Assembly: GCF_015904235.1 (NCBI RefSeq)
Contig: NZ_JADZLT010000055.1
Location: 62,001 to 126,000 of the forward strand
Length of the DNA: 64,000 nt
Direction of reading: 5' to 3'
Source of the DNA: Methylobrevis albus
GTDB lineage: Bacteria > Pseudomonadota > Alphaproteobacteria > Rhizobiales > Pleomorphomonadaceae
Positions within the stretch are counted from its first letter, which is position 1. Each line of letters begins with the position of its first letter. The notes under the pieces were generated by a model. That model made no database searches. It was not told the origin of the DNA and saw nothing but the letters and a program-made list of their open reading frames with translations. Positions 25,317 through 34,936 of this stretch are shown in pieces. The translations under genes were made by a program, and so were the position numbers.

Positions 25317-26531
25317 TCAGCTCGTCGCCAGCACCATGTTGCGCACGATGGGATAGACCTGCCCCTCCCAGCGCCGACCGGAAAACACGCCGTAGTGGCC
25401 GACGCCGGGCTGCATGTGGTGGCGCTTCAGGAACGGCTTCAGGCCGGTGCAGAGATCGTGCGCCGCGGCGGTCTGGCCAAGGGCGCAGATGTCGTCGCGC
25501 TCGCCCTCCACCGTCAGCAGCGCGGTGCGGCGGATCTTCGCCGGATCGACGGGGCGGCCGCGATAGCTGAGCTCGCCCTTCGCCAGCAGCGCCCGCTGGA
25601 ACACGATGTCGATGGTCTCGAGGTAGAACTCGGCGTCGAGATCGAGCACGGCGAAATACTCGTCGTAGAAGGCGCGGATCGTCGCCGCCTCGGCCGTTTC
25701 GCCGCGGGCGAGGTGGCGATGCAGGTCGCGGTGCGCCTTCTCGTGCCGCGCCGGGTTCATCATCATGAAGGCGGTGAGCTGCAGGAAGCCGGGGTAGACG
25801 CGGCGGCCGGCGCCGCCGTAGCGCGCCGGGACGGTGGCGATCAGCTTCTCCGCGAACCACTCGAGCGGCTTGCCGTTGGCGAGACGGTTGACCTCGGTCG
25901 GGTTGACGCGGACGTCGACCGGCCCGGCCATCAGCGTCATGCTGCTGGGCGCGGCGGGATTGCGGTCCTCGGCCATCACGGCGGCAGCGGCGAGCACCTG
26001 GACGCAGGGCTGGCAGACGGCGAGCACGTGGGTGCCCGGACCGATCTCCTCGATGAAGCGGATGACGTGCTCGACGTAGTCGTCGAAGCCGAAGCGACCG
26101 GCGCCGAGCGGTACGTCGCGGGCGTTGTGCCAGTCGGTGATGTAGACGTCGTGGTCGGCGAGCAGTGTCTTCACCGTGCCGCGCAGCAGCGTCGCGAAAT
26201 GGCCGGACAGCGGGGCCACCACCAGCATCTTCGGCTGCGGCGTCTCCACGTCCTTGGCGAAGTGCAGCAGCGTGCCGAACGGGGTCGAGAACACCGCCTG
26301 CTCGGTCACCGCCGCATCGACGTTGCCGACGCGCACGCTGTCGATGGCGTAGGCGGGCCGCTCGTGGGTGTAGGCGGTGTCGGCGATCATCGACCAGAAG
26401 GCCGCGGCCTGCCGCGGTGCGAAAGGCCCGAGCGTTCCATCGGGCACCGCGAACATCGCATGGGCGAGCCGCGCGAAACGCCGCACGGGCTCGGCGGCGT
26501 CCGTCATCATCTGGTAGGCGTGGTAGAGCAT
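25317..26531 (-). CDS. phaZ: Intracellular poly(3-hydroxybutyrate) depolymerase
   Basis: A protein of 404 residues that mobilises stored PHB granules. It matches the Cupriavidus PhaZ1 class, which uses a Cys nucleophile: C173 in AVCQPCVQVL. The acid is expected in VEGERDDICAL and the His in GVGHYGVF. No signal peptide, as for granule-bound enzymes. It stands alone and is transcribed towards the family B repeat. The CoA-transferase at 3190-5199 could act in the same acyl-CoA pool. Confidence 0.93.
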   Translation of the reverse strand: MLYHAYQMMTDAAEPVRRFARLAHAMFAVPDGTLGPFAPRQAAAFWSMIADTAYTHERPAYAIDSVRVGNVDAAVTEQAVFSTPFGTLLHFAKDVETPQPKMLVVAPLSGHFATLLRGTVKTLLADHDVYITDWHNARDVPLGAGRFGFDDYVEHVIRFIEEIGPGTHVLAVCQPCVQVLAAAAVMAEDRNPAAPSSMTLMAGPVDVRVNPTEVNRLANGKPLEWFAEKLIATVPARYGGAGRRVYPGFLQLTAFMMMNPARHEKAHRDLHRHLARGETAEAATIRAFYDEYFAVLDLDAEFYLETIDIVFQRALLAKGELSYRGRPVDPAKIRRTALLTVEGERDDICALGQTAAAHDLCTGLKPFLKRHHMQPGVGHYGVFSGRRWEGQVYPIVRNMVLATS

Positions 26532-26662
26532 AAACCCCCGCTAGGCTCCGCCGATCGCGTCCAATCGACTGAAAGCTAGTGCATTTCCTGTTGCGCTGCG
26601 AGATAATTGTCGGCGAGGCGCAAGGGGTCGCAGCGGCCATCAGCCTGAGGGGGCGAAACCAT

Positions 26663-27316
26663 ATGGCGAATGCCGTTCTGACGATCTCCTCCAGGAATTA
26701 TTCGTCCTGGTCGCTGCGCGGCTGGCTGCTATGCCGCATGGCGGGGCTCGAGTTCGAGGAGAAGGCGACCGAGGCCGACGACGCCTCCGTACGCGCCGAA
26801 CTGCTGCTGCTGTCGCCCTCGTTCCTCGTCCCCTGCCTCGAGCACGAGGGGGCGCGGGTCTGGGACACGCTGGCGATCGCCGAGTACCTCGCCGAGATCG
26901 CCCCCGGCGCCGGCCTGCTGCCGCAGGACCGGATCGTGCGGGCGCACTGCCGCGCCATCTGCGGCGAGATGCATTCGGGCTTCGCCAATCTCCGCTCGGC
27001 ACTGCCGATGAACCTCAAGGCGCATTTCCCCGGCTACCGCACCTTCGCGGGCGCCGCCGGCGACATCGCGCGGGTGACGGAGATCTGGCGCGACTGCCTC
27101 GCCCGCTACGGCGGCCCCTGGCTGTTCGGCAAGCCGACGATGGCGGACGCGATGTACGCCCCGGTCGCGACGCGCTTCACCACCTACGACGTCAAGCTCG
27201 ACCCGGTGAGCGAAGCCTACCGCGCCACCCTCATGGCATGGCCGCTGCTCGGCGAGTGGATCGCGGCGGCGAAGGACGAGCCGGACGACATCGAGGAGCT
27301 CGACGCGGAATTCTGA
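26663..27316 (+). CDS. Glutathione S-transferase family protein
   Basis: A protein of 217 residues. The N-terminal thioredoxin fold has the motif SSRNYSSWSLRGWLLCRMAG, with Ser in the position of the usual catalytic Ser/Tyr, then LVPCLEH and the glutathione-binding DTLAIAEYL. The alpha-helical domain follows (about 90-215), with LFGKPTMADAMYAPVATRF as the N-capping/hydrophobic staple region. GAGGGGG precedes ATG 26663. It precedes pncA by 90 bases on the same strand and may be co-transcribed. Substrate unknown. Confidence 0.9.
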   Translation: MANAVLTISSRNYSSWSLRGWLLCRMAGLEFEEKATEADDASVRAELLLLSPSFLVPCLEHEGARVWDTLAIAEYLAEIAPGAGLLPQDRIVRAHCRAICGEMHSGFANLRSALPMNLKAHFPGYRTFAGAAGDIARVTEIWRDCLARYGGPWLFGKPTMADAMYAPVATRFTTYDVKLDPVSEAYRATLMAWPLLGEWIAAAKDEPDDIEELDAEF

Positions 27317-27406
27317 CCATCCGGCGGCACGGGGCGCTGGACGTCGGTCCGCCGCGCCCATCTATAGCGAAATCCCGGCGAACCCCCTGAAAGAGGCCAT
27401 CCGATC

Positions 27407-28042
27407 GTGTCCTTCGTCATCGACCCGGCCACCGACGTCTTCGTCGTGATCGACGTCCAGGTGGACTTCTGCCCGGACGGCGCCCTCGCCGTCGCCGACG
27501 GCGGTGCGGTGGTTGCGCCGATCAACCGGCTGGCCCGGCGCTTCGCCCATGTGGTGGCGACCCAGGACTGGCATCCGGCCGGGCACGGTTCCTTCGCCTC
27601 CAGCCACCCCGGGGCGGCGCCGTTCTCCTCGGTCGAGCTCTCCTATGGCGCGCAGACGCTGTGGCCGGACCATTGCGTCGCCGGATCACCGGGGGCGGCG
27701 TTCCACCCCGGGCTCGACCTCGAGCCGGTGCAGCTCATCGTGCGCAAGGGGTTCCGCCAGGCGATCGATTCCTATTCGGCCTTCTTCGAGAACGACCGGA
27801 CGACGCCGACCGGGCTCGGCGGCTATCTGCGCGAGCGCGGCTTCCGCCGCGCGGTGTTCGCGGGCCTCGCCACCGACTACTGCGTCGCCTATTCGGCGCT
27901 CGACGCGGCGGCGCTCGGCTTCGAGGCGCACGTCGTGCTCGGCGCCTGCCGCGCGATCGATCTCGGCGGCTCGCTGGCGTCGGCCCTGGCGCAGATGCAG
28001 GCGGTCGGCGTCGGCCTGCACCACGGCGACGATCTCGCATGA
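27407..28042 (+). CDS. pncA: Nicotinamidase
   Basis: A protein of 211 residues that hydrolyses nicotinamide to nicotinate in NAD salvage. The catalytic triad is D16 (FVVIDVQVDF), K114 (IVRKGF) and C159 (GLATDYCV). The metal ligands D54, H56 and H60 are in QDWHPAGH. The start codon is GTG with AAAGAGG upstream. It follows the GST gene on the same strand. Confidence 0.94.
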   Translation: MSFVIDPATDVFVVIDVQVDFCPDGALAVADGGAVVAPINRLARRFAHVVATQDWHPAGHGSFASSHPGAAPFSSVELSYGAQTLWPDHCVAGSPGAAFHPGLDLEPVQLIVRKGFRQAIDSYSAFFENDRTTPTGLGGYLRERGFRRAVFAGLATDYCVAYSALDAAALGFEAHVVLGACRAIDLGGSLASALAQMQAVGVGLHHGDDLA

Positions 28043-28421
28043 CCGGCCCGATCCGCCCGTTTGCGGGCATGCCGAATCTTTCAGCGATGCAGCGGAACGA
28101 AGACGTGCGATTGCACGTTCCACGTCCGCTATCACTGTGCCAGCGTCGGCGAGCCGGGGAATCGTCCTTGAATTGCCGTCATCTTTCCGCCGCATCGCTT
28201 CCCTCTGCTGAACCGGGCAGGCAGCCGGGTTCGAGAGGTCCTGACGGCCGCGATCGCACGCGTCGGTACCAGCCTTCCAGGGGCGGGGCCGGCAAGGCGG
28301 GTGCGGATCTGCGGGGCCACGGAGGCCGGACCTGTCTTGCGGTGGCGGATGCGAAGGGTCTAGCGGCTCTCGCCGCCGCCCTGCCTCACTCCCCTTCCCT
28401 TTGCCGAGCGGAGCTCTCGAC
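28043..28421. other. Intergenic region upstream of opgG
   Basis: About 380 bases without a convincing gene. It contains a perfect dyad ACGTGC-GATT-GCACGT (28103-28118) and presumably the opgGH promoter. GCGGAG at 28408-28413 sits eight bases before the TTG proposed as the opgG start. Confidence 0.5.
28103..28118. promoter_or_regulatory. Dyad upstream of opgGH
   Basis: Perfect six-base arms ACGTGC/GCACGT around GATT, about 305 bases before opgG. It could be an operator or a hairpin behind pncA; no T-run follows. Confidence 0.3.
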
Positions 28422-30023
28422 TTGGATCCCGTGACTGTCCAGACACCCGATGAGGACACGAATCCCAGCCGCCGCGCGGTGCTCGCACGCGGCGTCGCCG
28501 CCGTCGGGGCGATCGCGGCGCTGCAGACGGGGTTCGTGCCTGTCGCATTTGCCGCTGACCAGCAGGTCAACTTCGCCGTCGATGGGCCGTTCCGGCGCTC
28601 GACCGTGTCGGAACTCGCCCGCCGCCTCGCCGCCGAGCCGTACAAGGCTCCCGCGGCCGCGCTGCCGGAGGTGCTCGACAAGCTGAATTACGACCAGTAT
28701 CGCGACATCCGCTTCCGGCCGGACGCGTCGATCTGGGCCGACCGGCCGCTGCCGTTCCGCATGCAGCTGTTCCACCGTGGGCTCTATTACAAGGACCCGG
28801 TCGAGGTGGCGCTGGTCGAGAACGGCGAGGCGAAGCACTTCGCCTATGATCCCGGTCTCTTCACCATCGGACCGCTGATCCCCGAGCCGGTTCCCAACGA
28901 CGACATCGGCTTTGCCGGCATCCGTCTGCACGGCCCGATCAACCGTCCCGACTATTTCGACGAAGTCGCGGTGTTCCTTGGCGCGAGCTACTTCCGCTCG
29001 CTCGGTCAGAACCAGGTCTACGGCCTGTCGGCGCGCGGTCTCGCGATCAAGACGGCCGACCCCGAGGGCGAGGAGTTTCCCGCGTTCCGCGCGTTCTGGG
29101 TCGAGACACCGGTCGAGGGCAGCGAGACGATCGTGGTGCACGCGCTGCTCGACAGCCCGTCGACCTCGGGTGCCTACCGCTTCACGATCCGTCCCGGCAA
29201 CCCGACCGCGATGGACGTCGAGGCGCAGCTGTTTCCGCGCGTCGATCTCAGCAAGGTCGGCTTTGCCCCCGGCACCAGCATGTACCTGTTCTCGCCCAGC
29301 AACCGGCTGAACGTCGACGACTTCCGCCCGTCGGTGCATGATTCCGACGGCCTCCTGATGGTCACGGGCCGCGGCGATCGCCTGTGGCGGCCGCTCGCCA
29401 ATCCGCAGACGCTGCAGATCAGCGCCTTCTCCGACATCTCGCCGCGCGGCTTCGGCCTGATCCAGCGCGAGCGGGCGTTCTCGGCCTACGAGGATCTCGA
29501 GGCCGCCTACGAGCGTCGGCCGAGCCTGTGGGTCGAGCCGATCGGCGACTGGGGCACCGGGGCGGTGACGCTGATCGAGATCCCGACCGATTCGGAAGTG
29601 CACGACAACATCGTCGCCTACTGGGCGCCGCGCGAGGTGATCCCGGCAGGCAGCGAGTACAGCCTCGCCTACCGCCTGTCCTGGGGCGGGGATCCGTCGG
29701 CGTCGATCGGGCCGGCGGTCATTGCCTCGACCCGGTCCGGGCGGGGGACGGTGCTCGGGCCGACGCCGGAACGCATCTTCGTCATCGACTTCACCTTCAC
29801 CGAAGGCGTCGATCGCGCCGTGCTCGGCGAAGCCAAGGGCACGGTGTCGGCGTCGCGGGGGACGGTCAAGAACGTGGTGGTGCAGGACAACGCCCAGTCG
29901 GGGGGCCTGCGACTGAGCTTCCAGCTCGATCCCGCCGACGAGACGCTGATCGAGCTGCGGGCGGAACTTGCCTTCGCCGATGGCCAGAAGGCCGAGACGT
30001 GGGTTTATCGATGGACGGTGTGA
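28422..30023 (+). CDS. opgG: Periplasmic glucan biosynthesis protein OpgG/MdoG
   Basis: A protein of about 533 residues acting in the periplasm to add branches to osmoregulated periplasmic glucans. The N-terminus carries a twin-arginine signal (PSRRAVLARGVAA, cut near AFAADQ). The family body follows: NYDQYRDIRFRP, GASYFRSLGQNQVYGLSARGLAI, AFWVETP, WRPLANP, RPSLWVEP and a C-terminal beta domain. The start is uncertain: TTG 28422 fits GCGGAG spacing, with GTG 28431 as an alternative. It overlaps opgH by 13 bases. Confidence 0.92.
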   Translation: MDPVTVQTPDEDTNPSRRAVLARGVAAVGAIAALQTGFVPVAFAADQQVNFAVDGPFRRSTVSELARRLAAEPYKAPAAALPEVLDKLNYDQYRDIRFRPDASIWADRPLPFRMQLFHRGLYYKDPVEVALVENGEAKHFAYDPGLFTIGPLIPEPVPNDDIGFAGIRLHGPINRPDYFDEVAVFLGASYFRSLGQNQVYGLSARGLAIKTADPEGEEFPAFRAFWVETPVEGSETIVVHALLDSPSTSGAYRFTIRPGNPTAMDVEAQLFPRVDLSKVGFAPGTSMYLFSPSNRLNVDDFRPSVHDSDGLLMVTGRGDRLWRPLANPQTLQISAFSDISPRGFGLIQRERAFSAYEDLEAAYERRPSLWVEPIGDWGTGAVTLIEIPTDSEVHDNIVAYWAPREVIPAGSEYSLAYRLSWGGDPSASIGPAVIASTRSGRGTVLGPTPERIFVIDFTFTEGVDRAVLGEAKGTVSASRGTVKNVVVQDNAQSGGLRLSFQLDPADETLIELRAELAFADGQKAETWVYRWTV

Positions 30024-32227
30024 TCGCCCTTGCGCAGCGCCTGACTCCGGCCCAGCGGCAAGAGCCGGAATGGTCGCCGGAGCGGCTGCGCGCGCGGCCC
30101 GATCTCGCCGGCATGCCGCCGGAAGTCGCCGGCGACATGCCGCCACAGCGCCTCGACCGCTTCGACAAAAAGACCCGCCGATCGCTCGTCGATCCCCATG
30201 CCCGGTCTGGCTTCCTGCGCCGTGTCGCCGTGCTCGGCAGCGCCGCCCTGCTCAGCGGCTTTGCGATCTTCGAAATGCAGCGGGTGCTGTCGATCGGTGA
30301 TATGACGCCGGTCGAATCCGTCGTGCTGGTGCTGTTCTCGCTGACCTTCGTGTGGATCGCGATCGCCTGCGCGAGCGCCTTTGCCGGGTTCGCCGCCATC
30401 ATGGCGCGGCGGATCTGGCCGGTGGCGCGGCCGGCGACGCCGCTGGTGCGACGCACCGCCGTGCTGATGCCGACCTACAACGAGGCGCCCGACCGGGTGT
30501 TCGCGGCCCTCGAGGCGATGGTCCGCGCCGTCGACGAACTCGGCGCCGGCGACGCCTTCGACTGGTTCGTGATCGCCGACACCACCGACCCCGCCATCGC
30601 GCTCGAGGAAGAGACCGCGCTGATGCTCGCCCGGGCGCGGCTCGGCGGGCGCATGCGGCTCTACTACCGCCGGCGGCGCCAGAACATCGGCCGCAAGGCG
30701 GGCAACGTCGCGGACTTCTGCCGCCGTTGGGGCAAGGCCTACGACCACCTGCTGGTGCTCGACGCCGACAGCCTGATGGACGGCGAGACGATCGTCGAGC
30801 TCGCGCGCCGCATGGAGGCCGATCCCGACGCCGGCCTGATCCAGACCATCCCGATGCTGGTCAACGGCACCACGCTGATGGCGCGGCTGCAGCAGTTCGC
30901 GGGGCGCGTCTACGGACCGGTGGTGGGATCGGGGCTCGCCTGGTGGGTGCAGAAGGAAGGCAACTTCTGGGGCCATAACGCGATCATCCGCACCGAGGCG
31001 TTCATGGGCGCCGCCGGCCTGCCGGTGCTGCCCGGGCAGGCGCCGTTCGGCGGCCACATCCTCAGCCACGACTTCGTCGAGGCGGCGCTGATCCGCCGCG
31101 CCGGCTGGACGGTGATCATCGCCGACGACCTCTCGGGTTCGTTCGAGGAAAGCCCGCCGTCGCTGATCGACATGGCGGTGCGCGACCGGCGCTGGTGCCA
31201 GGGCAACCTGCAGCACACCCGCGTGCTGTTCGGGCGGGGGCTCAACTGGGTGAGCCGGTCGCATCTCCTCACCGGCATCATGTCGTATCTCACCTCGCCG
31301 CTGTGGCTGCTGCTGATCCTCTCCGGCCTGACGCTGGCGCTGCAGGCGCATTTCATCCGGCCGGAATATTTCGTCGACGAGTTCCAGCTGTTCCCGTCCT
31401 GGCCGCGCATCGACCCGGAGCGCGCCCTCGCGCTGTTCATCCTGACCCTCGCGGTGCTGTTCGTGCCGAAGGTGCTCGGGCTGATCGCGTTCGCCGCCGA
31501 CGGGCGCCAGCGCCGTGCGGCCGGCGGCTTCATCGGCCTCTTCTTCAGCTTCATCACCGAGATCATCGTCTCGGCGCTGGTGGCGCCGATCATGATGCTG
31601 ATGCACACCGGCGCGATCACCGAGATCCTGCTCCGGCGCGACGCCGGCTGGAACCCGCAGCGCCGCGACGACGGCGGCGTGCCGCTGCGTGACCTCGTGC
31701 ACCGCCATCGCTGGCATGTGGTGTCCGGCGTCGCGTTGGCTGCGGCCGCTCTCGCCGACAGCTGGATCATGCTCGCCTGGCTCGCCCCGGCGGTGACCGG
31801 TCTCGTATTTGCGGTGCCGTTGTCGGCGCTGACCGGCTCGCCGGCGGTGGGGCGGTTCATCCGGCGGCTCGGGCTGCTGCGCACGCCCGAAGAAAAGAAC
31901 ACCCCGCCGATCCGTCTCGCGATGAGCGAGGCGCGGCCGGCCTATACCGAGGCGATCGCCTCGGCGCCGTCGCTGCTCGACGTGGTGCGCGATCCGGCCA
32001 GCCTCGCCGTGCACCTCGCCGTCACCGACCGGATGCTCGAGCGGCCGCGCGGCAAGATCGATCCCGTCGAGGCGATGGCGGCGGCGAAGATCGCCGATGC
32101 GCGCACCATCGACGAGGCGGTGTCCTTCCTCGACAAGCGCGAAAGTGCCATCCTGCTCGGCACGCCGCCGCTGATGGAGGTGCTAGCCGGGTTGCCGCAG
32201 AAGACGGCCGCGACGCCGGCGGAATAG
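30011..32227 (+). CDS. opgH: Membrane glucosyltransferase OpgH/MdoH
   Basis: A protein of 738 residues that builds and exports the beta-glucan backbone from UDP-glucose. The family-2 glycosyltransferase core has MPTYNEAPDRVFA, DADSLMDG, the acceptor-site region SHDFVEAALIRRAG and the QRRW-type motif RDRRWCQGNLQH. About eight membrane helices flank it. The start ATG 30011 lies inside the end of opgG, so translation is coupled. A GT29-like gene follows after 64 bases on the same strand. Confidence 0.93.
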   Translation: MDGVIALAQRLTPAQRQEPEWSPERLRARPDLAGMPPEVAGDMPPQRLDRFDKKTRRSLVDPHARSGFLRRVAVLGSAALLSGFAIFEMQRVLSIGDMTPVESVVLVLFSLTFVWIAIACASAFAGFAAIMARRIWPVARPATPLVRRTAVLMPTYNEAPDRVFAALEAMVRAVDELGAGDAFDWFVIADTTDPAIALEEETALMLARARLGGRMRLYYRRRRQNIGRKAGNVADFCRRWGKAYDHLLVLDADSLMDGETIVELARRMEADPDAGLIQTIPMLVNGTTLMARLQQFAGRVYGPVVGSGLAWWVQKEGNFWGHNAIIRTEAFMGAAGLPVLPGQAPFGGHILSHDFVEAALIRRAGWTVIIADDLSGSFEESPPSLIDMAVRDRRWCQGNLQHTRVLFGRGLNWVSRSHLLTGIMSYLTSPLWLLLILSGLTLALQAHFIRPEYFVDEFQLFPSWPRIDPERALALFILTLAVLFVPKVLGLIAFAADGRQRRAAGGFIGLFFSFITEIIVSALVAPIMMLMHTGAITEILLRRDAGWNPQRRDDGGVPLRDLVHRHRWHVVSGVALAAAALADSWIMLAWLAPAVTGLVFAVPLSALTGSPAVGRFIRRLGLLRTPEEKNTPPIRLAMSEARPAYTEAIASAPSLLDVVRDPASLAVHLAVTDRMLERPRGKIDPVEAMAAAKIADARTIDEAVSFLDKRESAILLGTPPLMEVLAGLPQKTAATPAE

Positions 32228-32291
32228 GGCGACGGGATTTGCCGAGCGGTGGGGCCGGTCGGCGCTCCCGGCGGCGGGGACGGGGGGCAGC

Positions 32292-33623
32292 ATGCGCGAT
32301 CAGACGCGCCGTCGCAAAGCCGCCCGGACGCCGCGGCCGGCGCCGGCTGGCGACACGGATACCGCCGACCTCAAGCTCCGCCTCTCCGCGGCGGGAGACC
32401 GGTTCAGGGCGGGGGCCTTCGCGGAGGCCGGCGCCCTTTGCGAAGCGATCCTCCTCGACACCGGACGGCCGGTCCGCGTCGCCGCCGACATCCTGGAACG
32501 CTCGATGCTGGCGATCGCCGAGGCCGGGGCCTTCGATGCCGCGGCCGCGCCCTGGCAGCGGCTCGCCACCGTCGCCGGCTTCGAGGCGATGGCCGCCGAT
32601 CATTTGATGGTGCTGCGCGACGAGATGGCGCGCTTCGACGCCACCAGCGACGCGCTCGCCGCGCAGATCCTCGCCGGTCCCTTTCGCCGGCCGGACGCGG
32701 TGAAGGCGGCCGTCCGCTACACCTGGATCCGCGACGGGGCGACGGAGGCGCTGGCCGACGCCTGTCTGCGGGCATCCGCCGAGGGCGGCCCGTCGTTCGC
32801 CCGGCGGCTGGGGCGGGTGCTCGCGCCGCTGCTCGCCGCCCGCGGCCGCCACGCCGCCCTCGCCGATCTCCTCCGCGCGGCGCCCGAACTCCGGGCCGCG
32901 ACCCTCTCCAACGCCGCGGTTGCGCGCGCGATCTCCGCGGGGGACGCCCCGGAAAGTGTCGGGGCGTCGGCCGAGGAACTCGAGGCGGCCGCCGGCTACG
33001 CGGCGCTCGGCGGCGCCATGACCGCGGAACGGCTGGACCTCTGGCGCGAACTCGCCGATCCGGCGATCCGCATCGCGGTCGTCGGCAATTCACCGAACGG
33101 TCTCGGCAAGGGGGAGGGGGCGGCGATCGACGGCCACGACCACGTCGTGCGCTTCAACCGCCATGCGCTCGGCGAGCCGTTCCGCGCCGACTACGGCAGC
33201 CGCACGACGATCCTCGTCTCCGGCGGCGAGCTCGCCGACGACGTGCTCGGCGGCGCGGACCCGGCGGTTCGCGTCATCCTGAGCGGGTTGCGGTTCATGG
33301 CGATGCGGCGGCTCGGCGCGGCGAAGGCGATTGCCGCCCGCCACCGCGTCAGCTGCTTTGCCGAGCACCTCGACGGGCAGCTCGTCCGGCGCCTTGCGGC
33401 CGTGCCGAGCGCCGGCCTCTACATGCTCGCCCATCTCGCCCACGTGCGCGGCTCGCTCGCCGGCGTCGGCTGCTTCGGCTTCGGCTTCGTCGACCAGCTG
33501 CAGGAGACGGTGAGCGCGCACTATTTCGAGTCGGCGCGCCCCGGCTTCCGGCACAACTGGATCGCCGAAAAGGCAGCCTTCGACGAGCTGCGGGCCGGCC
33601 CCGCGCCGGAGTGGTGCGCCTGA
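32292..33623 (+). CDS. GT29 (sialyltransferase-like) glycosyltransferase with helical N-terminal domain
   Basis: A protein of 443 residues. Residues 25-250 are Ala-rich and helical, TPR-like in feel. From about 259 the sialyltransferase motifs appear in order: L motif IAVVGNSPNGLGKGEGAAID with DHVVRFN, S motif PSAGLYMLAHLAHVRGSLAG with GFGF, and a VS-like H421/E426 pair (FRHNWIAEKAAF). GT29 enzymes use CMP-sugar donors, and plant members have been proposed to transfer Kdo. No signal peptide or membrane anchor. It lies 64 bases behind opgH and may be in its transcription unit; 5 kb downstream are the CMP-Kdo genes. A Kdo-like donor is therefore plausible but unproven. Confidence 0.75.
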   Translation: MRDQTRRRKAARTPRPAPAGDTDTADLKLRLSAAGDRFRAGAFAEAGALCEAILLDTGRPVRVAADILERSMLAIAEAGAFDAAAAPWQRLATVAGFEAMAADHLMVLRDEMARFDATSDALAAQILAGPFRRPDAVKAAVRYTWIRDGATEALADACLRASAEGGPSFARRLGRVLAPLLAARGRHAALADLLRAAPELRAATLSNAAVARAISAGDAPESVGASAEELEAAAGYAALGGAMTAERLDLWRELADPAIRIAVVGNSPNGLGKGEGAAIDGHDHVVRFNRHALGEPFRADYGSRTTILVSGGELADDVLGGADPAVRVILSGLRFMAMRRLGAAKAIAARHRVSCFAEHLDGQLVRRLAAVPSAGLYMLAHLAHVRGSLAGVGCFGFGFVDQLQETVSAHYFESARPGFRHNWIAEKAAFDELRAGPAPEWCA

Positions 33624-33645
33624 CCGGCGTTCACGGGCGCTGCGA

Positions 33646-34917
33646 TCAGGTCAGCAGGCCGCGCATCGGCCGGACGCCGGCGCTTTCGGGGAACACCACC
33701 TCGGAGAGCAGCCGTTCGGGCACGTCGAAGAGTTCGGCAATCACGCCCTTGCAGAGCGAGCGCAGGTCGAGGGTCGGCTTCAGGTCGCGGTTCTCGAACA
33801 GGTCGGCTTCGGCGAGGCCCGGCCAGTCGGCGATGATGCGCCCGCCCTTCACCCGGCCGCCGAGCAGGAAGGCCGTGGTGCCGGTGCCGTGGTCGGTGCC
33901 GTCGGTGCCGTTCTCGCGCGCGGTGCGGCCGAATTCGGTCACGACGAGCACAGCGGTCTCGCTCCAGACCGGGCCGAGCCCGGTGCGCAGGCCATCGAGG
34001 GCGACGTCGAGGCCGGCGAGCAGCCGGGCGAGGCGGCCGGTGCCGCCGCCCTCGTTGGCATGGGTGTCCCAGCCGTCGTAGCTGATCGCGGCGATGCGCG
34101 GCCCGTCGTCGGCGGCGATCAGGCCGGCGGTCGCATTGGCGAGCTGCACGAAGGTGCGCTGGGCCCGGTCGAGCGTGGCGTCGATGGTGGTCCCTCCCGC
34201 CATCGTCTGGGCCGCGAGCTGATCGAGGTCGGCGCCGGCGACGAGGGCGGCCTCCAGCGCCGGGTCGCGCGCGGCATAGAGCGCGGCGAGACGCTCGATC
34301 GTGTCGGCGCGGGCGGTGTCGCCCTCGGTCGGCGTCCAGGTCACGGTCGGCGCCGGGCCGCGCAGGATCAGCGGCACGGTGGCGCCGATGCCGAGGCCGC
34401 GCACCGGGGTCGCCGAGATCTGCTGGCCCCCCGCGGGCAGGATGCCGGCGAGGCGGTTGAGCCAGCCGGTGGCGAGATCGGGCCGCGGCGAGCCGTTCTC
34501 CAGCACGTCCTGGCCCTGGAAATGCGAGCGCTGGCGATAGGGCGTCGCGGCGGCGTGCACGATCAGCGCCTCGCCGCGGGCGACCATCGCGTGCAGCCGG
34601 GTCAGGCCGGGGTTGAGGCCGAAGAAGCCGTCGAGCGGCAGCACCGCGTGCTCCCCCTCCGCCTCGACGGCGATGTCGGGGCGCAGGCCCGCATAGTGCG
34701 GGTCGCCGACCGGGGGCACCGCGCCGAGCCCGTCGAGGGCGCCGCGCAGCACGATCACCACGAGGCGCGGATCGCGCGTGCCGGCGGCGCTGGCGAGCCG
34801 CGGCAGCATCACCGAGGCGGTGAGCGAGCCGACGCCGGCGAGGAACAGGCGGCGGCTCGGCTGGGCGAAGCGGCCGAAGGGGTCGTGGCCGTGCAGCATC
34901 GCGGGATCGATCGGCAT
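33646..34917 (-). CDS. DUF1501-family Tat-exported protein
   Basis: A protein of 423 residues with a twin-arginine signal (PSRRLFLAGVGSLTASVML, cut near LASAAG). The body is an alkaline-phosphatase/sulfatase-like fold of the DUF1501 family: LVVIVLRGALDGL, RQRSHFQGQDVLE, ISYDGWDTHANEGG, VVTEFGRTARENGTDGTDHG. Asp/His residues in these motifs probably bind metal. DUF1501 genes are nearly always paired with DUF1800 genes, as here: it starts 20 bases after the DUF1800 stop. Biochemical role unknown. Confidence 0.9.
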   Translation of the reverse strand: MPIDPAMLHGHDPFGRFAQPSRRLFLAGVGSLTASVMLPRLASAAGTRDPRLVVIVLRGALDGLGAVPPVGDPHYAGLRPDIAVEAEGEHAVLPLDGFFGLNPGLTRLHAMVARGEALIVHAAATPYRQRSHFQGQDVLENGSPRPDLATGWLNRLAGILPAGGQQISATPVRGLGIGATVPLILRGPAPTVTWTPTEGDTARADTIERLAALYAARDPALEAALVAGADLDQLAAQTMAGGTTIDATLDRAQRTFVQLANATAGLIAADDGPRIAAISYDGWDTHANEGGGTGRLARLLAGLDVALDGLRTGLGPVWSETAVLVVTEFGRTARENGTDGTDHGTGTTAFLLGGRVKGGRIIADWPGLAEADLFENRDLKPTLDLRSLCKGVIAELFDVPERLLSEVVFPESAGVRPMRGLLT

Positions 34918-34936
34918 GGTGGCTCTCCTCGGCGCG

